A stretch of DNA of 14,436 nt from assembly GCA_964477035.1 (NCBI GenBank), contig CAYZCW010000023.1, positions 1 through 14,436 of the forward strand, read 5' to 3'. Numbering within the stretch: position 1 is the stretch's first letter; each line of letters opens with the position of its first letter. Below the pieces are notes generated by a model. It ran no database searches, was not told the origin of the DNA, and saw only the letters and a program-made list of their open reading frames with translations. Of the stretch, positions 1 to 6,900 are shown one piece after another. This DNA comes from SLSG01 sp964477035. GTDB lineage: Bacteria > Bacteroidota > Bacteroidia > Bacteroidales > UBA7960. Both the position numbers and the translations under genes were made by a program.

Positions 1-56
1 CCCCGGGCGGTTCCTTTTTTTGCATGACGGGCTTCCTTTCTTACAGGAAAGAAACC

Positions 57-119
57 AACAGGGTTTCGGAAATTTGGGTTACCGTAAAAACAAACCAAGT
101 TTCACGAAAAAAACCTGTT
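57..119 (+). promoter_or_regulatory. Foldable 5' leader of the lipoprotein gene
   Basis: The bases just before the start codon at 120 can fold into a nested hairpin. AACAGG (57-62) pairs with CCTGTT (114-119). Inside it TTTCG (64-68) pairs with CGAAA (105-109) across an asymmetric internal loop, and TTGGGTT (74-80) pairs with AAACCAA (92-98) with one mismatch. The stem ends immediately before the ATG, so it could affect ribosome access. GAAATTTG at 69-76 matches the Bacteroidota -7 consensus TAnnTTTG at five of six fixed positions; if it were the promoter, only part of this structure would be transcribed. Pairing was judged by eye, with no energy calculation. Confidence 0.3.
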
Positions 120-767
120 ATGAAAGGAATGATGAAAAACAACCGGCTGCTGCCTGTGGTGGTGGCCGTGATGATGATCGCCGGAAGCTGTTCCAAGGAT
201 GCCATGCTCGAGCGGGGGGACGCCCCCGGGCAGAACGCCCTGAAAGAAAGCGCCGTGTTTGGCGCAGAGAACCAAAGCCTGGCCAACCCTTCCCTGCAGA
301 ATAAGATCCTGGCCGACATCCGGAAGGCCACCGCCAAATACCACGACATCGAAGTGGCCTTTGAAGACGAGTACGCCGTGGCCTCTCCCTGCGTCATGAA
401 CGGGGACGGAACGGCCGGCATGGGCTTCCATGTCGTTCACTTCGGATTGCTGGGCGGCGGCTTTGAACACACCCAGCCCCAGGCCCTGCTGTATGAGCCC
501 ACGGAGGATGGGGGCATGCGCCTGGTCGGGGTGGAATACGTGATCATCGCCGATGCCTGGAATGCCATTCACGGAGCGGACAACCCGCCTTTTCTGGGCG
601 TGAAGGAGTTTGACTTCGTGGCAGCTGCGCCTCCGGATTCACACGGGTTGCCGTTCGACAACTACCAGCTGCATGTCTGGGTATGGAGGAACAATCCGGA
701 CGGGATGTACGCGCCTTACAACCCCAAGGTGAGTTGCCAGTTTGCAGAGGCCCAGCCGGAGGTATAA
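120..767 (+). CDS. Secreted lipoprotein of unknown function
   Basis: From the ATG at 120 the product has 215 residues. The N-terminus is a lipoprotein signal: basic residues at 2-9, a hydrophobic stretch at 10-22, and AGSC with Cys24 as the probable lipidation site, so the protein should be anchored in a membrane facing the periplasm or the outside. ATGs at 129 and 132 are in frame and would also keep the signal; an in-frame ATG at 24 would put 32 extra residues ahead of it and is unlikely. The mature part has conserved-looking blocks: a KYHDIEVAFED segment, SPCV, GMGFHVVHF, PQALLYEPTEDG, LVGVEYVI, and near the end LHVWVWRNNPDGMYAPYNP followed by VSC. From memory this pattern recurs in small secreted hypothetical proteins of many bacteria, with no function I can name. 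Two cysteines remain besides Cys24 (SPCV and VSC) and may form a disulfide. Two terminators follow it, so it is probably transcribed alone. The gene is confident; the function is unknown. Confidence 0.85.
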   Translation: MKGMMKNNRLLPVVVAVMMIAGSCSKDAMLERGDAPGQNALKESAVFGAENQSLANPSLQNKILADIRKATAKYHDIEVAFEDEYAVASPCVMNGDGTAGMGFHVVHFGLLGGGFEHTQPQALLYEPTEDGGMRLVGVEYVIIADAWNAIHGADNPPFLGVKEFDFVAAAPPDSHGLPFDNYQLHVWVWRNNPDGMYAPYNPKVSCQFAEAQPEV

Positions 768-793
768 ACGATCTGACGGCATGGTTCGTTTAC

Positions 794-820
794 AGCGGCC
801 GGCAAAGCCGGCCGCTCTTT
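794..820 (+). terminator. Intrinsic terminator after the lipoprotein gene
   Basis: A perfect 10-bp GC-rich stem (794-803 with 807-816) closes on an AAA loop and is followed by CTTT. It lies 27 bases after the stop codon at 765-767. The U-tract is short, but the stem is very stable and well placed for the gene that ends upstream. Confidence 0.75.
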
Positions 821-863
821 AACCACGGCACCGCACGGAAGCATTTCCGGAAGCGGTTCCCTT

Positions 864-900
864 ATCCCCGGTCTGCCCACAGGACCGGGGATTTTGTTTT
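864..900 (+). terminator. Second tandem intrinsic terminator
   Basis: A perfect 10-bp stem, ATCCCCGGTC (864-873) with GACCGGGGAT (883-892), has a 9-base loop and is followed by a TTTTGTTTT-type tract. It is unrelated in sequence to the hairpin at 794-816. Together the two would strongly insulate the regulator gene at 984 from read-through. Confidence 0.75.
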
Positions 901-983
901 CTGCCTGATTTTTATTATATTAACATTACCATATAGGTGTATGGGTTGTCTCCATGACAAGTTAGCCACCAAAATCCAAACGA

Positions 984-1781
984 GTGAACCAGATGATCGT
1001 ACGCCGGCTGAACCCACGCTGCCGGCATTTTTCAGACTCCGAGAATTACAGCATCCTGTGGGCGGCCGAGGGATTGAAAAGCATTACCCTGGACACAAAG
1101 ACCATTCCTTCCTGCGCCAACTCCATCGTGTTCATCACCCCCGGCAGGGTGGTGGGCCTGGAGCCGGAAAACGGCTGTGTGAAGGGCTGGATCCTGAGTT
1201 TCTGCAAGCATTTTTTCTGGGAGCAGCAACTCAGCCAGTTGAATATCCGCAATGTGGAGCTGTTCAGTTCCCTGGGGGAGGTGCCCCAGATCATTTTGAG
1301 TCCCAAGATCGGCCTGCGCATCAACGGCATCGCCGAGATGATCCACGAGCTGATCGGCTCGGGCATCCCCAACAAGGAGCTGGGCATCTCTTCCCTCCTG
1401 AAGACCTTGCTGGTTTATTGCGACAGCCGCTGCAACATCCGCCCCGCGGCCCATAGCAACAGCCACGAGGTGCGCCTGGTGAGCCGGTTCAAAGAACTGG
1501 TGTCCGGCCACTTTCTGGAAAAACACCGGGTGTCTGACTATGCCGCCATGATGCACATCTCCCCCAAATACCTCAACCAGCTGGTCAAAAGGGTCATGGG
1601 TGTCACCGCCAAGTCGGTCATCCAGGAACAATTGCTCATGCAGGCCTGCCGGGACCTGAAGTTCGGCGGGGAAAGCATCAAGGAGATCGCCGTCAAGCTG
1701 GGCTTTTCGGAGGCAGACCACTTCAGTCACTTCTTCAAGAAGGAGGTCGGATGCGCCCCCTCCCACTACCGCATGAACTGA
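984..1781 (+). CDS. AraC-family transcriptional regulator
   Basis: The product has 265 residues from a GTG at 984, or 262 from the ATG at 993; an in-frame stop at 963 rules out a longer form, and neither start has a clear ribosome binding site. The C-terminal 100 residues carry the two helix-turn-helix units of AraC regulators: the first around SDYAAMMHISPKYLNQLVK, the second around SIKEIAVKLGFSEADHFSHF, ending in FFKKEVGCAPSHYR, the usual closing motif of the family. The N-terminal 150 residues look like the cupin-type ligand or dimerisation domain seen in this family, but are too divergent to suggest a ligand. The gene is cut off from the lipoprotein gene by two terminators and converges with the PagL-like gene, so it probably has its own promoter in the AT-rich stretch 905-950, where I saw no perfect TAnnTTTG box. 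Its targets cannot be told from the sequence. Confidence 0.92.
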   Translation: MNQMIVRRLNPRCRHFSDSENYSILWAAEGLKSITLDTKTIPSCANSIVFITPGRVVGLEPENGCVKGWILSFCKHFFWEQQLSQLNIRNVELFSSLGEVPQIILSPKIGLRINGIAEMIHELIGSGIPNKELGISSLLKTLLVYCDSRCNIRPAAHSNSHEVRLVSRFKELVSGHFLEKHRVSDYAAMMHISPKYLNQLVKRVMGVTAKSVIQEQLLMQACRDLKFGGESIKEIAVKLGFSEADHFSHFFKKEVGCAPSHYRMN

Positions 1782-1783
1782 GG

Positions 1784-1844
1784 CGGCTGCCTTCCTGCCG
1801 CGTTCCATTGTTTTCTCCGGGAATGTGGCGGTCCGGCCGGACCG
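1784..1844. other. Convergent gap with hairpin-forming palindromes
   Basis: The 103 bases between the AraC and PagL-like stops hold a perfect 16-bp palindrome, CGGTCCGGCCGGACCG (1829-1844), and an upstream hairpin, GCGGC (1784-1788) with GCCGC (1798-1802), followed at 1809-1814 by TGTTTT. Either could help end transcription from one or both sides. Neither has the stem plus immediate T-tract of a convincing intrinsic terminator. Confidence 0.3.
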
Positions 1845-1884
1845 GTTGCCCGGACACCGTCGCGTCGCTTTTCTGAGGAACGGC

Positions 1885-2544
1885 TCAGAGGGCATAGAGC
1901 CATCCGACGAAAACAACCAGGTTGTTGATGCCCCCGTTGGGCTGCCGGAGGCTGGCGTTGCTGATGTGCCGGAAGTTGGCGCGCAGGTCGATGGCGCTGC
2001 GGCCTCCCACGGGCAGGTTCAGGCCGGTGAACAGGTTGTCGGAGAACAGGAAGCCGGCCACCTGCCGCTGCGGCACGCCCGAGACGTAATGCGGGCCGAC
2101 CGCTCCACCGGCATAGACCAGGATCCGGCCGTCAAGGACGTGTCTTCCCGCACGGATGCCCAGGTTCAGCCCGAACTCATGTCCGCCAACCAGGGGATCC
2201 TGGCCGTCGACGGGGCGGTAGCGGGTCAGGTTCAGCTGCGGCAATACCAGGGCTTCGATGAGCCAGCGGTCGGAGTGGCGCAGGCTGCGTGCCCACTGGG
2301 CTTCCAGGAATAGTACATTGTGATGGTAGCTGACCCCCAATCCGTTCTGAAAACCGTATCCCACGGAGAGGCCGACCCGGGTGCGCACCGGCTGGGAGTG
2401 GCTGGCGGATTCGTTTCCGCGGACCGGCAGGAACTGGCTCGCGGGTTCATATCCCCGGACCGGCAGGCTGTGGTCAATGGCTTCCTGAGCGCATGCCACC
2501 AGGGTCGTTCCCAGGGTTATAATAAGAATCAGCAGGGTGCGCAT
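1885..2544 (-). CDS. PagL-like (acyloxyacyl hydrolase family) outer-membrane barrel protein
   Basis: The product has 219 residues. Its last 27 residues hold RHISNASLRQPNGGINN, which lines up with the active-site block of lipid A 3-O-deacylase PagL (HYSNAGLKQPNDGIE in the Pseudomonas enzyme, from memory). The catalytic His and Ser correspond to His193 and Ser195, but the position of the catalytic Glu is Asn207. Residues 57-219 show the alternating pattern of a small beta-barrel, as in PagL, which removes the 3-O acyl chain from lipid A in the outer membrane. Whether this protein is active is uncertain. The signal region ends in LVACAQ, which fits both a lipobox (Cys18) and ordinary cleavage after Ala19; a barrel protein favours the latter. 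Residues 28-55 are a 12-residue tandem repeat (PVRG...). The gene lies 44 bases after the permease gene and has its own promoter-like box at 2571-2578. Confidence 0.75.
   Translation of the reverse strand: MRTLLILIITLGTTLVACAQEAIDHSLPVRGYEPASQFLPVRGNESASHSQPVRTRVGLSVGYGFQNGLGVSYHHNVLFLEAQWARSLRHSDRWLIEALVLPQLNLTRYRPVDGQDPLVGGHEFGLNLGIRAGRHVLDGRILVYAGGAVGPHYVSGVPQRQVAGFLFSDNLFTGLNLPVGGRSAIDLRANFRHISNASLRQPNGGINNLVVFVGWLYAL
2387..2467 (-). repeat. 36-bp in-frame tandem repeat in the PagL-like gene
   Basis: Two 36-bp units (2387-2422 and 2423-2458) agree at 28 of 36 positions, and a third copy begins at 2459 with nine matching bases. The unit is 12 codons, so copy number can change without a frameshift. 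It encodes PVRG-x-E-x-A-S type repeats just after the signal peptide and before the barrel, where length variation should be tolerated. Confidence 0.75.
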
Positions 2545-2570
2545 GGGCAGTCAGGATTGCGGCGGCTGCC

Positions 2571-2578
2571 CAAATGTA
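2571..2578 (-). promoter_or_regulatory. TACATTTG -7 promoter box before the PagL-like gene
   Basis: On the minus strand this reads TACATTTG, a perfect match to the Bacteroidota -7 consensus TAnnTTTG, with 26 bases between it and the start codon at 2544. No clear TTG is seen at the -33 position. It falls in the 44-base gap after the permease stop, so the gene may be transcribed both from here and by read-through. Confidence 0.5.
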
Positions 2579-2588
2579 CATAAAAACC

Positions 2589-4913
2589 TCATTCCGACCT
2601 GAGGGCCTCCACCGGATTGGTGGCTGCCACGCGCAGGGAGTGGTAGGTCACGGCGGCCATGGCCACCAGAAGGGTCGTTACCAGGGACAGCAGGAAGGGC
2701 TGCCAGCCGATCTGGATGCGGTAGTGAAAACTTTCCAGCCAACGGCTCATGCTCAGCCAGATCACCGGCAACGACAACACGAAGGCTGCCCCCACCAGCA
2801 GGGCGTACTCCCGGTACAGGCTGCCCAGGATGGATCCCCTGCTTTCGCCCAACACCTTGCGGATGCCGATCTCCCGGGTGCGCTGCACCATCACAAAGGA
2901 AGCGAGCCCCCAGAGCCCCAGGCAGGCCACCAGCACCGAGATGCCCGAAAGAATGAAAAAAGTCTTGTGGAGCCGCTTTTCCCCGGCATACAGGCTGTCG
3001 ATGCTGTCGTCCCAGAAGTGGTATTCGAAGGGCATGTCCGGGCTGTGGGACAGCCACAGCTCCTGCACCTGTTCGAGTATCCGGCCCATGTCGCCCGGGC
3101 CCAGGCTGATGTTCACGTGCCGGGCGGGGCTCTGGTTTCCGTAGGCCAGCAGGGTGGGTTGGAGGGGGCTGTGTGCCGACAGAAAGTGGAAGTCCTCCAC
3201 CACCCCGATGACGGACCCTTCGCTGCCGATCTGTATGCCGGTGGGGTCTTCCAGTCCGAGGTACCGGGCCCCCGATTCGTTGACCAGGAAAGTCGCGCCG
3301 AAATCGGTTTGGAGGTCTTCAGAGAAATTCCTGCCGCGGAGGATATTGAGGTTCAGTGCCTGGGTGAATTCCGGGGTGGTGACGATCACCCGGAAGCGGC
3401 GTTGCTCCCCTTCGATGTCGCGGGTCCACTCCATCCCGGTGGTGCCCGGCAGGCTGTTGGTGGTGAACACATGCGCCACCCCGGGCAGGTGGCGGAGCTC
3501 CTCCAGGAAGGGCTGGTTCTGGGTGGTGGGCAGCGTGACCAGCCGGGAGGGATCGTAGCCCATGTCGAAGCGGCGCATGAAACGGGTCTGCTCGTGGATG
3601 ATGAACGTCCCGGCCAGCAAAGAAATGGTTGCCACGAACTGGAAGGTGATCAACAACTTGCGAAAAATATTGCGGCCGCCTCCCAGGTTCCGGCCTCCTT
3701 TAATGGCTTCCGCCGGGTTCAGGCGGGTGGCGAACAGGGAGGGGTAGAGGCCCGACAGCAAACCGGTCAGCAGCACGAAGCCCAGCCCAATCAGCCAGGC
3801 CAGGGGCAGGTTCAGGGAGGCAAGCGACAGTTCGCGGGATACCAGCACCCGGTAGTCCGGAAGAAACTGTTCGGCCAGGAACAGGCCGATGACAAAGGCC
3901 GCCAGGCAAAGCAGGGTGCTTTCCGAAAGGAAACCCCGGACCAGGTTCGCCCGCTGGATGCCCAGCACCATTTTGAGGCCCGTGGCCTTCTGGCGGGTCT
4001 GCCAGTGGGCCCTTGAAATGTTGATGAAGTTGATCATGGCGATCAGCAACACCAGGATCCCCACGATCAGGAACACCCGGACCATCCCGGCATTGCCGTG
4101 TTCCACAAAATCAAACCGGACCCCTTCGGCCATGTAGATGTCGCGCAAACCGCGCAGGCTGAGCTCCCAGTCCTTCGGGTTGGTGGCCGTGGCATTCATC
4201 TCCTCGTTCAGGAATTCGGCGATCCGGGGTTCGAAAGAGCGGATGTCGGTGCCGGGCCGGAGCAACAGGAAGGTGTTGTAGTTGAACGTCGACCGGTTGG
4301 TCATGAATGACTGGAGGTATTCCCTGCGGGCCATGGAAACCAGCGAAAGCAGGGCGTCGAACTGCATGCTGGACCTCAGCGGGGGATCCTCAATCAGTCC
4401 GGTCACGGTATACGTCATGGCGGTGTTGACCACCAGTGTCTTTCCCACGGGATCTTCCTTGCCGAACAGCTTTTCGGCCATGCTGCGCGTCAGCACGACG
4501 GATCCCTGCCCGGCCAGGGCCGTGGCCGGATCGCCGGCTATCCAGCCGAAGCTGAAGACCTGAAAAAAGGCCGAATCGGCATAATAGACATCGGCCCGCA
4601 GGGGGTCCCCTTCTGCCTGCAACAGGTTGGATGGCCACAGGGTACATATCATGGTCGTCGCCTCCACTTCCGGGATTTTTTGTCCGATGGTATGCGAAAA
4701 GAAGGTCGGGCTCAGGGCGACCTCGCCCACCTCGATGCGGTAAATGTCGCCGGCACGTTCGTGGAAAGCATCCATGGTGCGTTCGTGGTGGACGAACAGC
4801 ACCACCAATACGCCCACGGCCATGGCCACGGAGAGTCCGATGATGTTCACCAGGGAAAAGACCCTGTTCTTTTTCAGGGCCCTGAAAGCCATTTTGATTT
4901 GATACCAGAGCAT
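2589..4913 (-). CDS. FtsX/MacB-type ABC transporter permease
   Basis: The product has 774 residues from the ATG at 4911-4913, which gives the usual family N-terminus MLWYQIKMAFRALKKNR. A TTG 14 codons upstream is in frame but would add an atypical extension. The layout is the doubled one common in Bacteroidota: first membrane helix at about 18-41, periplasmic MacB-type domain to about 270, a three-helix FtsX core to about 395, another helix at about 420-440, a second periplasmic domain to about 640, and a second FtsX core at 650-774 containing REIGIRKVLGESRGSILG and ending TNPVEALRSE. Relatives couple an ATPase in the cytoplasm to movement or release of substrates at the periplasmic face, as in MacAB export or LolCDE lipoprotein release. 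No ATPase or membrane-fusion gene lies in the window, so substrate and partner are unknown. The PagL-like gene follows at 44 bases and may be co-transcribed. Confidence 0.92.
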   Translation of the reverse strand: MLWYQIKMAFRALKKNRVFSLVNIIGLSVAMAVGVLVVLFVHHERTMDAFHERAGDIYRIEVGEVALSPTFFSHTIGQKIPEVEATTMICTLWPSNLLQAEGDPLRADVYYADSAFFQVFSFGWIAGDPATALAGQGSVVLTRSMAEKLFGKEDPVGKTLVVNTAMTYTVTGLIEDPPLRSSMQFDALLSLVSMARREYLQSFMTNRSTFNYNTFLLLRPGTDIRSFEPRIAEFLNEEMNATATNPKDWELSLRGLRDIYMAEGVRFDFVEHGNAGMVRVFLIVGILVLLIAMINFINISRAHWQTRQKATGLKMVLGIQRANLVRGFLSESTLLCLAAFVIGLFLAEQFLPDYRVLVSRELSLASLNLPLAWLIGLGFVLLTGLLSGLYPSLFATRLNPAEAIKGGRNLGGGRNIFRKLLITFQFVATISLLAGTFIIHEQTRFMRRFDMGYDPSRLVTLPTTQNQPFLEELRHLPGVAHVFTTNSLPGTTGMEWTRDIEGEQRRFRVIVTTPEFTQALNLNILRGRNFSEDLQTDFGATFLVNESGARYLGLEDPTGIQIGSEGSVIGVVEDFHFLSAHSPLQPTLLAYGNQSPARHVNISLGPGDMGRILEQVQELWLSHSPDMPFEYHFWDDSIDSLYAGEKRLHKTFFILSGISVLVACLGLWGLASFVMVQRTREIGIRKVLGESRGSILGSLYREYALLVGAAFVLSLPVIWLSMSRWLESFHYRIQIGWQPFLLSLVTTLLVAMAAVTYHSLRVAATNPVEALRSE

Positions 4914-4989
4914 GGGATGTGCGGTTGGTTTTGATTGCCGCACAGGCTTGACCAAATGAGCCGGTCCGCCCGACGCGGTGTTTTTTTTG

Positions 4990-5098
4990 TTGTATCAAAG
5001 ATTGTTCCATGTGTTTTTAACGCATTGAAAACATGGCCCATACGGGTTTTTTGGGATGCCAGGGGCTTCACGTCATTTATATACCAAATTGTATCAAA
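4990..5098. promoter_or_regulatory. Divergent promoter region with repeats
   Basis: The 258 bases between the permease start (4913) and the M28 start (5172) are AT-rich compared with the flanking genes. They hold a 10-base direct repeat, TTGTATCAAA, at 4990-4999 and 5089-5098, and between them an imperfect inverted repeat (5007-5036: CCATGTGTTTTTAA, a 4-base gap, TTGAAAACATGG). These are candidate regulator sites serving one or both divergent genes. On the minus strand AATCTTTG (4996-5003) matches TAnnTTTG at five of six fixed positions and could be a permease promoter. No regulator can be assigned. Confidence 0.35.
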
Positions 5099-5134
5099 TG
5101 GGACACCGCCTGTCCGCATGCGAACAGAAATCCT

Positions 5135-5142
5135 TATTTTTG
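5135..5142 (+). promoter_or_regulatory. TATTTTTG -7 promoter box of the M28 peptidase gene
   Basis: TATTTTTG is a perfect match to TAnnTTTG, with 29 bases between it and the ATG at 5172. No good TTG is visible at the -33 position. The same 8-mer at nearly the same distance precedes the S9 peptidase gene. Confidence 0.55.
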
Positions 5143-5171
5143 CCCTTTGTCGTTTTAAACCATTCTTTCTT

Positions 5172-6635
5172 ATGAGCTTTCTTCGTTCCTTGTTTGCAGG
5201 GCCCTTCCACGGACCGGCCCGCCGGTTTCTGCCCGGCTGGGTTGTCCTGACAATGGCCCTTGCGGGTGGCCCTGTTCCGGCCGCGAATCCGGTTGCCGGC
5301 CAGGAGGCCCGCCACCAGGAGGTGGTCCATGCCATATTCTCCAATGCCTTGTCGTCGGATGTTGCCTACGAACACCTGCGCATCCTCTGTGAAACCACCG
5401 AAGGGCGCATCGCCGGCTCGCCGGCGGCCGCCGCCGCAGTCGAGTTCACCCGCCAGGTCATGGCCGGGATGCCGCTCGACTCGGTCTACCTGCAGGAGAT
5501 GACCGTGCCCAACTGGAAGCGGGGCGAGCCGGAGGTGGCGCGGATCCTTTCGGAGCGTTTTGGTCCGGAGGAGCTGACCGTCGCGGCCCTGGGCCGTTCG
5601 GTCGGCACGGGGCCATCGGGCCTTGCCGCACCGGTCGTCGTGGTGCAGGCCCTGGATGAGCTGGAGCAACTGGGACGGGAGGGGCTGGAAGGCCGCATCG
5701 TGTTTTTTAACCGGGCGGTGGACCAGGCCCATTACAACACCTTCCAGGGCTATTCGGGGGCGGTGGACCAGCGCTTTGCGGGTCCGGCGTCTGCGGCCCG
5801 CTACGGGGCGGTGGCGGCCCTGGTGCGCTCGGTCACCACGGCCCATCACGACCATGCCCATACCGGGGTGACGCGCTACGTGGAGGGCGGCCCCAACATC
5901 CCCGCCCTGGCCGTCAGTCCGGTCGGTGCCGACCTGCTCAGCCGGCGGCTGGAGGAAGATCCAGGCCTGAAGCTCTACCTGCGCAACACCAGCCATACAT
6001 TGCCCGATGCCGTTTCCCACAATGTGATCGGGGAGATCCGGGGAACGCATTTCCCCGATGAGATCATCACCGTGGGGGGCCACCTGGATGCCTGGGACAA
6101 CAGCCCGGGAGCCCACGACGACGGGGCCGGCTGCATGCAGTCGATCGATGTGCTGCGCATCTTCCGGGAGCTGGGCATCCAGCCCCGCCGCACCCTCAGG
6201 GCGGTCATGTTCATGGACGAGGAGATCGCTCAGAGCGGGGGCCGGAAGTATGCCGAACTGGCCCATGAACGGGGCGAAAGCCACTATTTTGCCATAGAGG
6301 CCGACCGGGGCGCCTTCACGCCCCGGGGGTTCACCATCGACTCGGACGAGGAAACCCGTGCCGCGGTGAAGGCCCTGCAACCCTATTTCGCCGCCTACGG
6401 CATGCACGAATTCATTCCGGGAGGGGGCGGGGTCGACATCGCCCCCCTGAAGCAGTATTACGAGATGACCCAGGCCGGGCTGCTGACCGACTCCCAGCGG
6501 TATTTCGACCTGCACCATGCAGCGAGCGACACCTTCGACCAGGTGAACCGCCGGGAGATGCAACTGGGAAGTGCCGCCATGGCGGCGCTGATCTACCTGC
6601 TGGATGCCCTGGACGTCCTGGTGCCGGAAAATTAA
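5172..6635 (+). CDS. Secreted M28 metallopeptidase, carboxypeptidase Q-like
   Basis: The product has 487 residues from the ATG at 5172, the start that gives a signal peptide: basic n-region, hydrophobic stretch near 20-32, and a VPA-A type cleavage site near residue 38. A PA (protease-associated) domain fills roughly 130-260. The catalytic domain shows the full M28 co-catalytic zinc set: His304 in GGHLDAWD, Asp316 in GAHDDGAG, the general base and zinc ligand pair Glu350-Glu351 in MDEEI, Asp378 in AIEADRGAF, and His448/449 in DLHHAASDTFDQVN. The motif wording, especially HLDAWD and the final HH-x3-DT, is closest to plasma glutamate carboxypeptidase (carboxypeptidase Q), which cleaves dipeptides or C-terminal residues. 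It should act in the periplasm or outside on peptides. A -7 box lies 29 bases upstream; the serpin gene follows after a 345-base gap with a terminator, so the two are probably separate units. Confidence 0.92.
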   Translation: MSFLRSLFAGPFHGPARRFLPGWVVLTMALAGGPVPAANPVAGQEARHQEVVHAIFSNALSSDVAYEHLRILCETTEGRIAGSPAAAAAVEFTRQVMAGMPLDSVYLQEMTVPNWKRGEPEVARILSERFGPEELTVAALGRSVGTGPSGLAAPVVVVQALDELEQLGREGLEGRIVFFNRAVDQAHYNTFQGYSGAVDQRFAGPASAARYGAVAALVRSVTTAHHDHAHTGVTRYVEGGPNIPALAVSPVGADLLSRRLEEDPGLKLYLRNTSHTLPDAVSHNVIGEIRGTHFPDEIITVGGHLDAWDNSPGAHDDGAGCMQSIDVLRIFRELGIQPRRTLRAVMFMDEEIAQSGGRKYAELAHERGESHYFAIEADRGAFTPRGFTIDSDEETRAAVKALQPYFAAYGMHEFIPGGGGVDIAPLKQYYEMTQAGLLTDSQRYFDLHHAASDTFDQVNRREMQLGSAAMAALIYLLDALDVLVPEN

Positions 6636-6715
6636 TGCGGTGTTTCGGGTTGCGCAAACAGCTAATAAACAAAATGTTGCGACTCGAGTCAAAAACTAAT
6701 TAATAAAAATCTGCA

Positions 6716-6760
6716 TTTTTTGCAGCAATCCCTGCTTGATTTCCGTATTGGGGTATGTAA
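6716..6760 (+). repeat. 45-base duplicated element, copy 1
   Basis: It begins TTTTTTGCAGC, contains GATTTCCGTAT and ends TGTAA. An ungapped alignment with 6901-6945 gives 33 identities in 45, including the first 11 bases and most of the CCGTAT core. It precedes a possible short transcript that ends at the terminator at 6880. Confidence 0.6.
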
Positions 6761-6880
6761 TCAGACCAACAACCAACAACCAAGTTAAGGGAGCCACCAA
6801 TCACCCCTTGTTTATTGTCAGGCAGAGAAGGTTTCTGCCATCCATTAAGGCCGCTGTAAAAGCCGGCCTTTTTGTTTTTT
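6761..6880 (+). ncRNA. Candidate small RNA or attenuated serpin leader
   Basis: Between copy 1 of the duplicated element and the terminator is a stretch of about 120 bases with no coding potential but small-RNA-like organisation: a C/A-rich unpaired 5' part (ACCAACA repeats at 6765-6783), an 8-bp hairpin (6821-6828 with 6832-6839, AGG loop, one G-U pair), a 7-base spacer, then a terminator hairpin with a long T-tract. If copy 1 is a promoter, a transcript of 120-150 bases would result. It could instead be the attenuator of a longer serpin leader. The 5' end is a guess. Confidence 0.3.
6847..6880 (+). terminator. Strong intrinsic terminator upstream of the serpin
   Basis: AAGGCCG (6847-6853) pairs with CGGCCTT (6864-6870), and the T-tract continues as TTTTTGTTTTTT through 6880. 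It lies 212 bases after the M28 stop and 100 bases before the serpin start, so it ends either M28 read-through or a short transcript begun nearer by. Confidence 0.75.
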
Positions 6881-6900
6881 CGGCCTGTTTTTTAGGTACG

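Noticed and set aside
15..24. Third copy of the TTTTTTGCA element near the left edge
   Set aside because: Only the T-run plus GCA is shared; the following bases do not match the CCGTAT core of the 45-base element. It may be the tail of a terminator cut by the window edge.
2574..4016. Long open frame (480 codons) antisense to the permease gene
   Set aside because: It lies entirely against a clear permease gene. Its product is rich in Gly, His, Gln and Pro with no domain, as expected from the opposite strand of GC-rich coding DNA. The same holds for long antisense frames at 5094-6692 and 9425-10639.
4966..4988. Short hairpin followed by eight Ts on the + strand, like a terminator
   Set aside because: The stem is only four base pairs and no + strand gene lies upstream for it to terminate.
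4935..5171. N-terminal extension of the M28 peptidase
   Set aside because: The frame is open, but the extension has no signal-like features, covers the promoter box at 5135-5142, and the ATG at 5172 gives a good signal peptide.
6681..6690. Perfect palindrome GACTCGAGTC as an operator
   Set aside because: A single 10-bp palindrome is expected by chance at this scale, and it is not placed at an identified promoter.
6765..6783. ACCAACA 7-base tandem repeat as a microsatellite or CRISPR-like repeat
   Set aside because: There are only 2.7 copies, with no spacers and no cas genes; it is noted simply as part of the candidate RNA.
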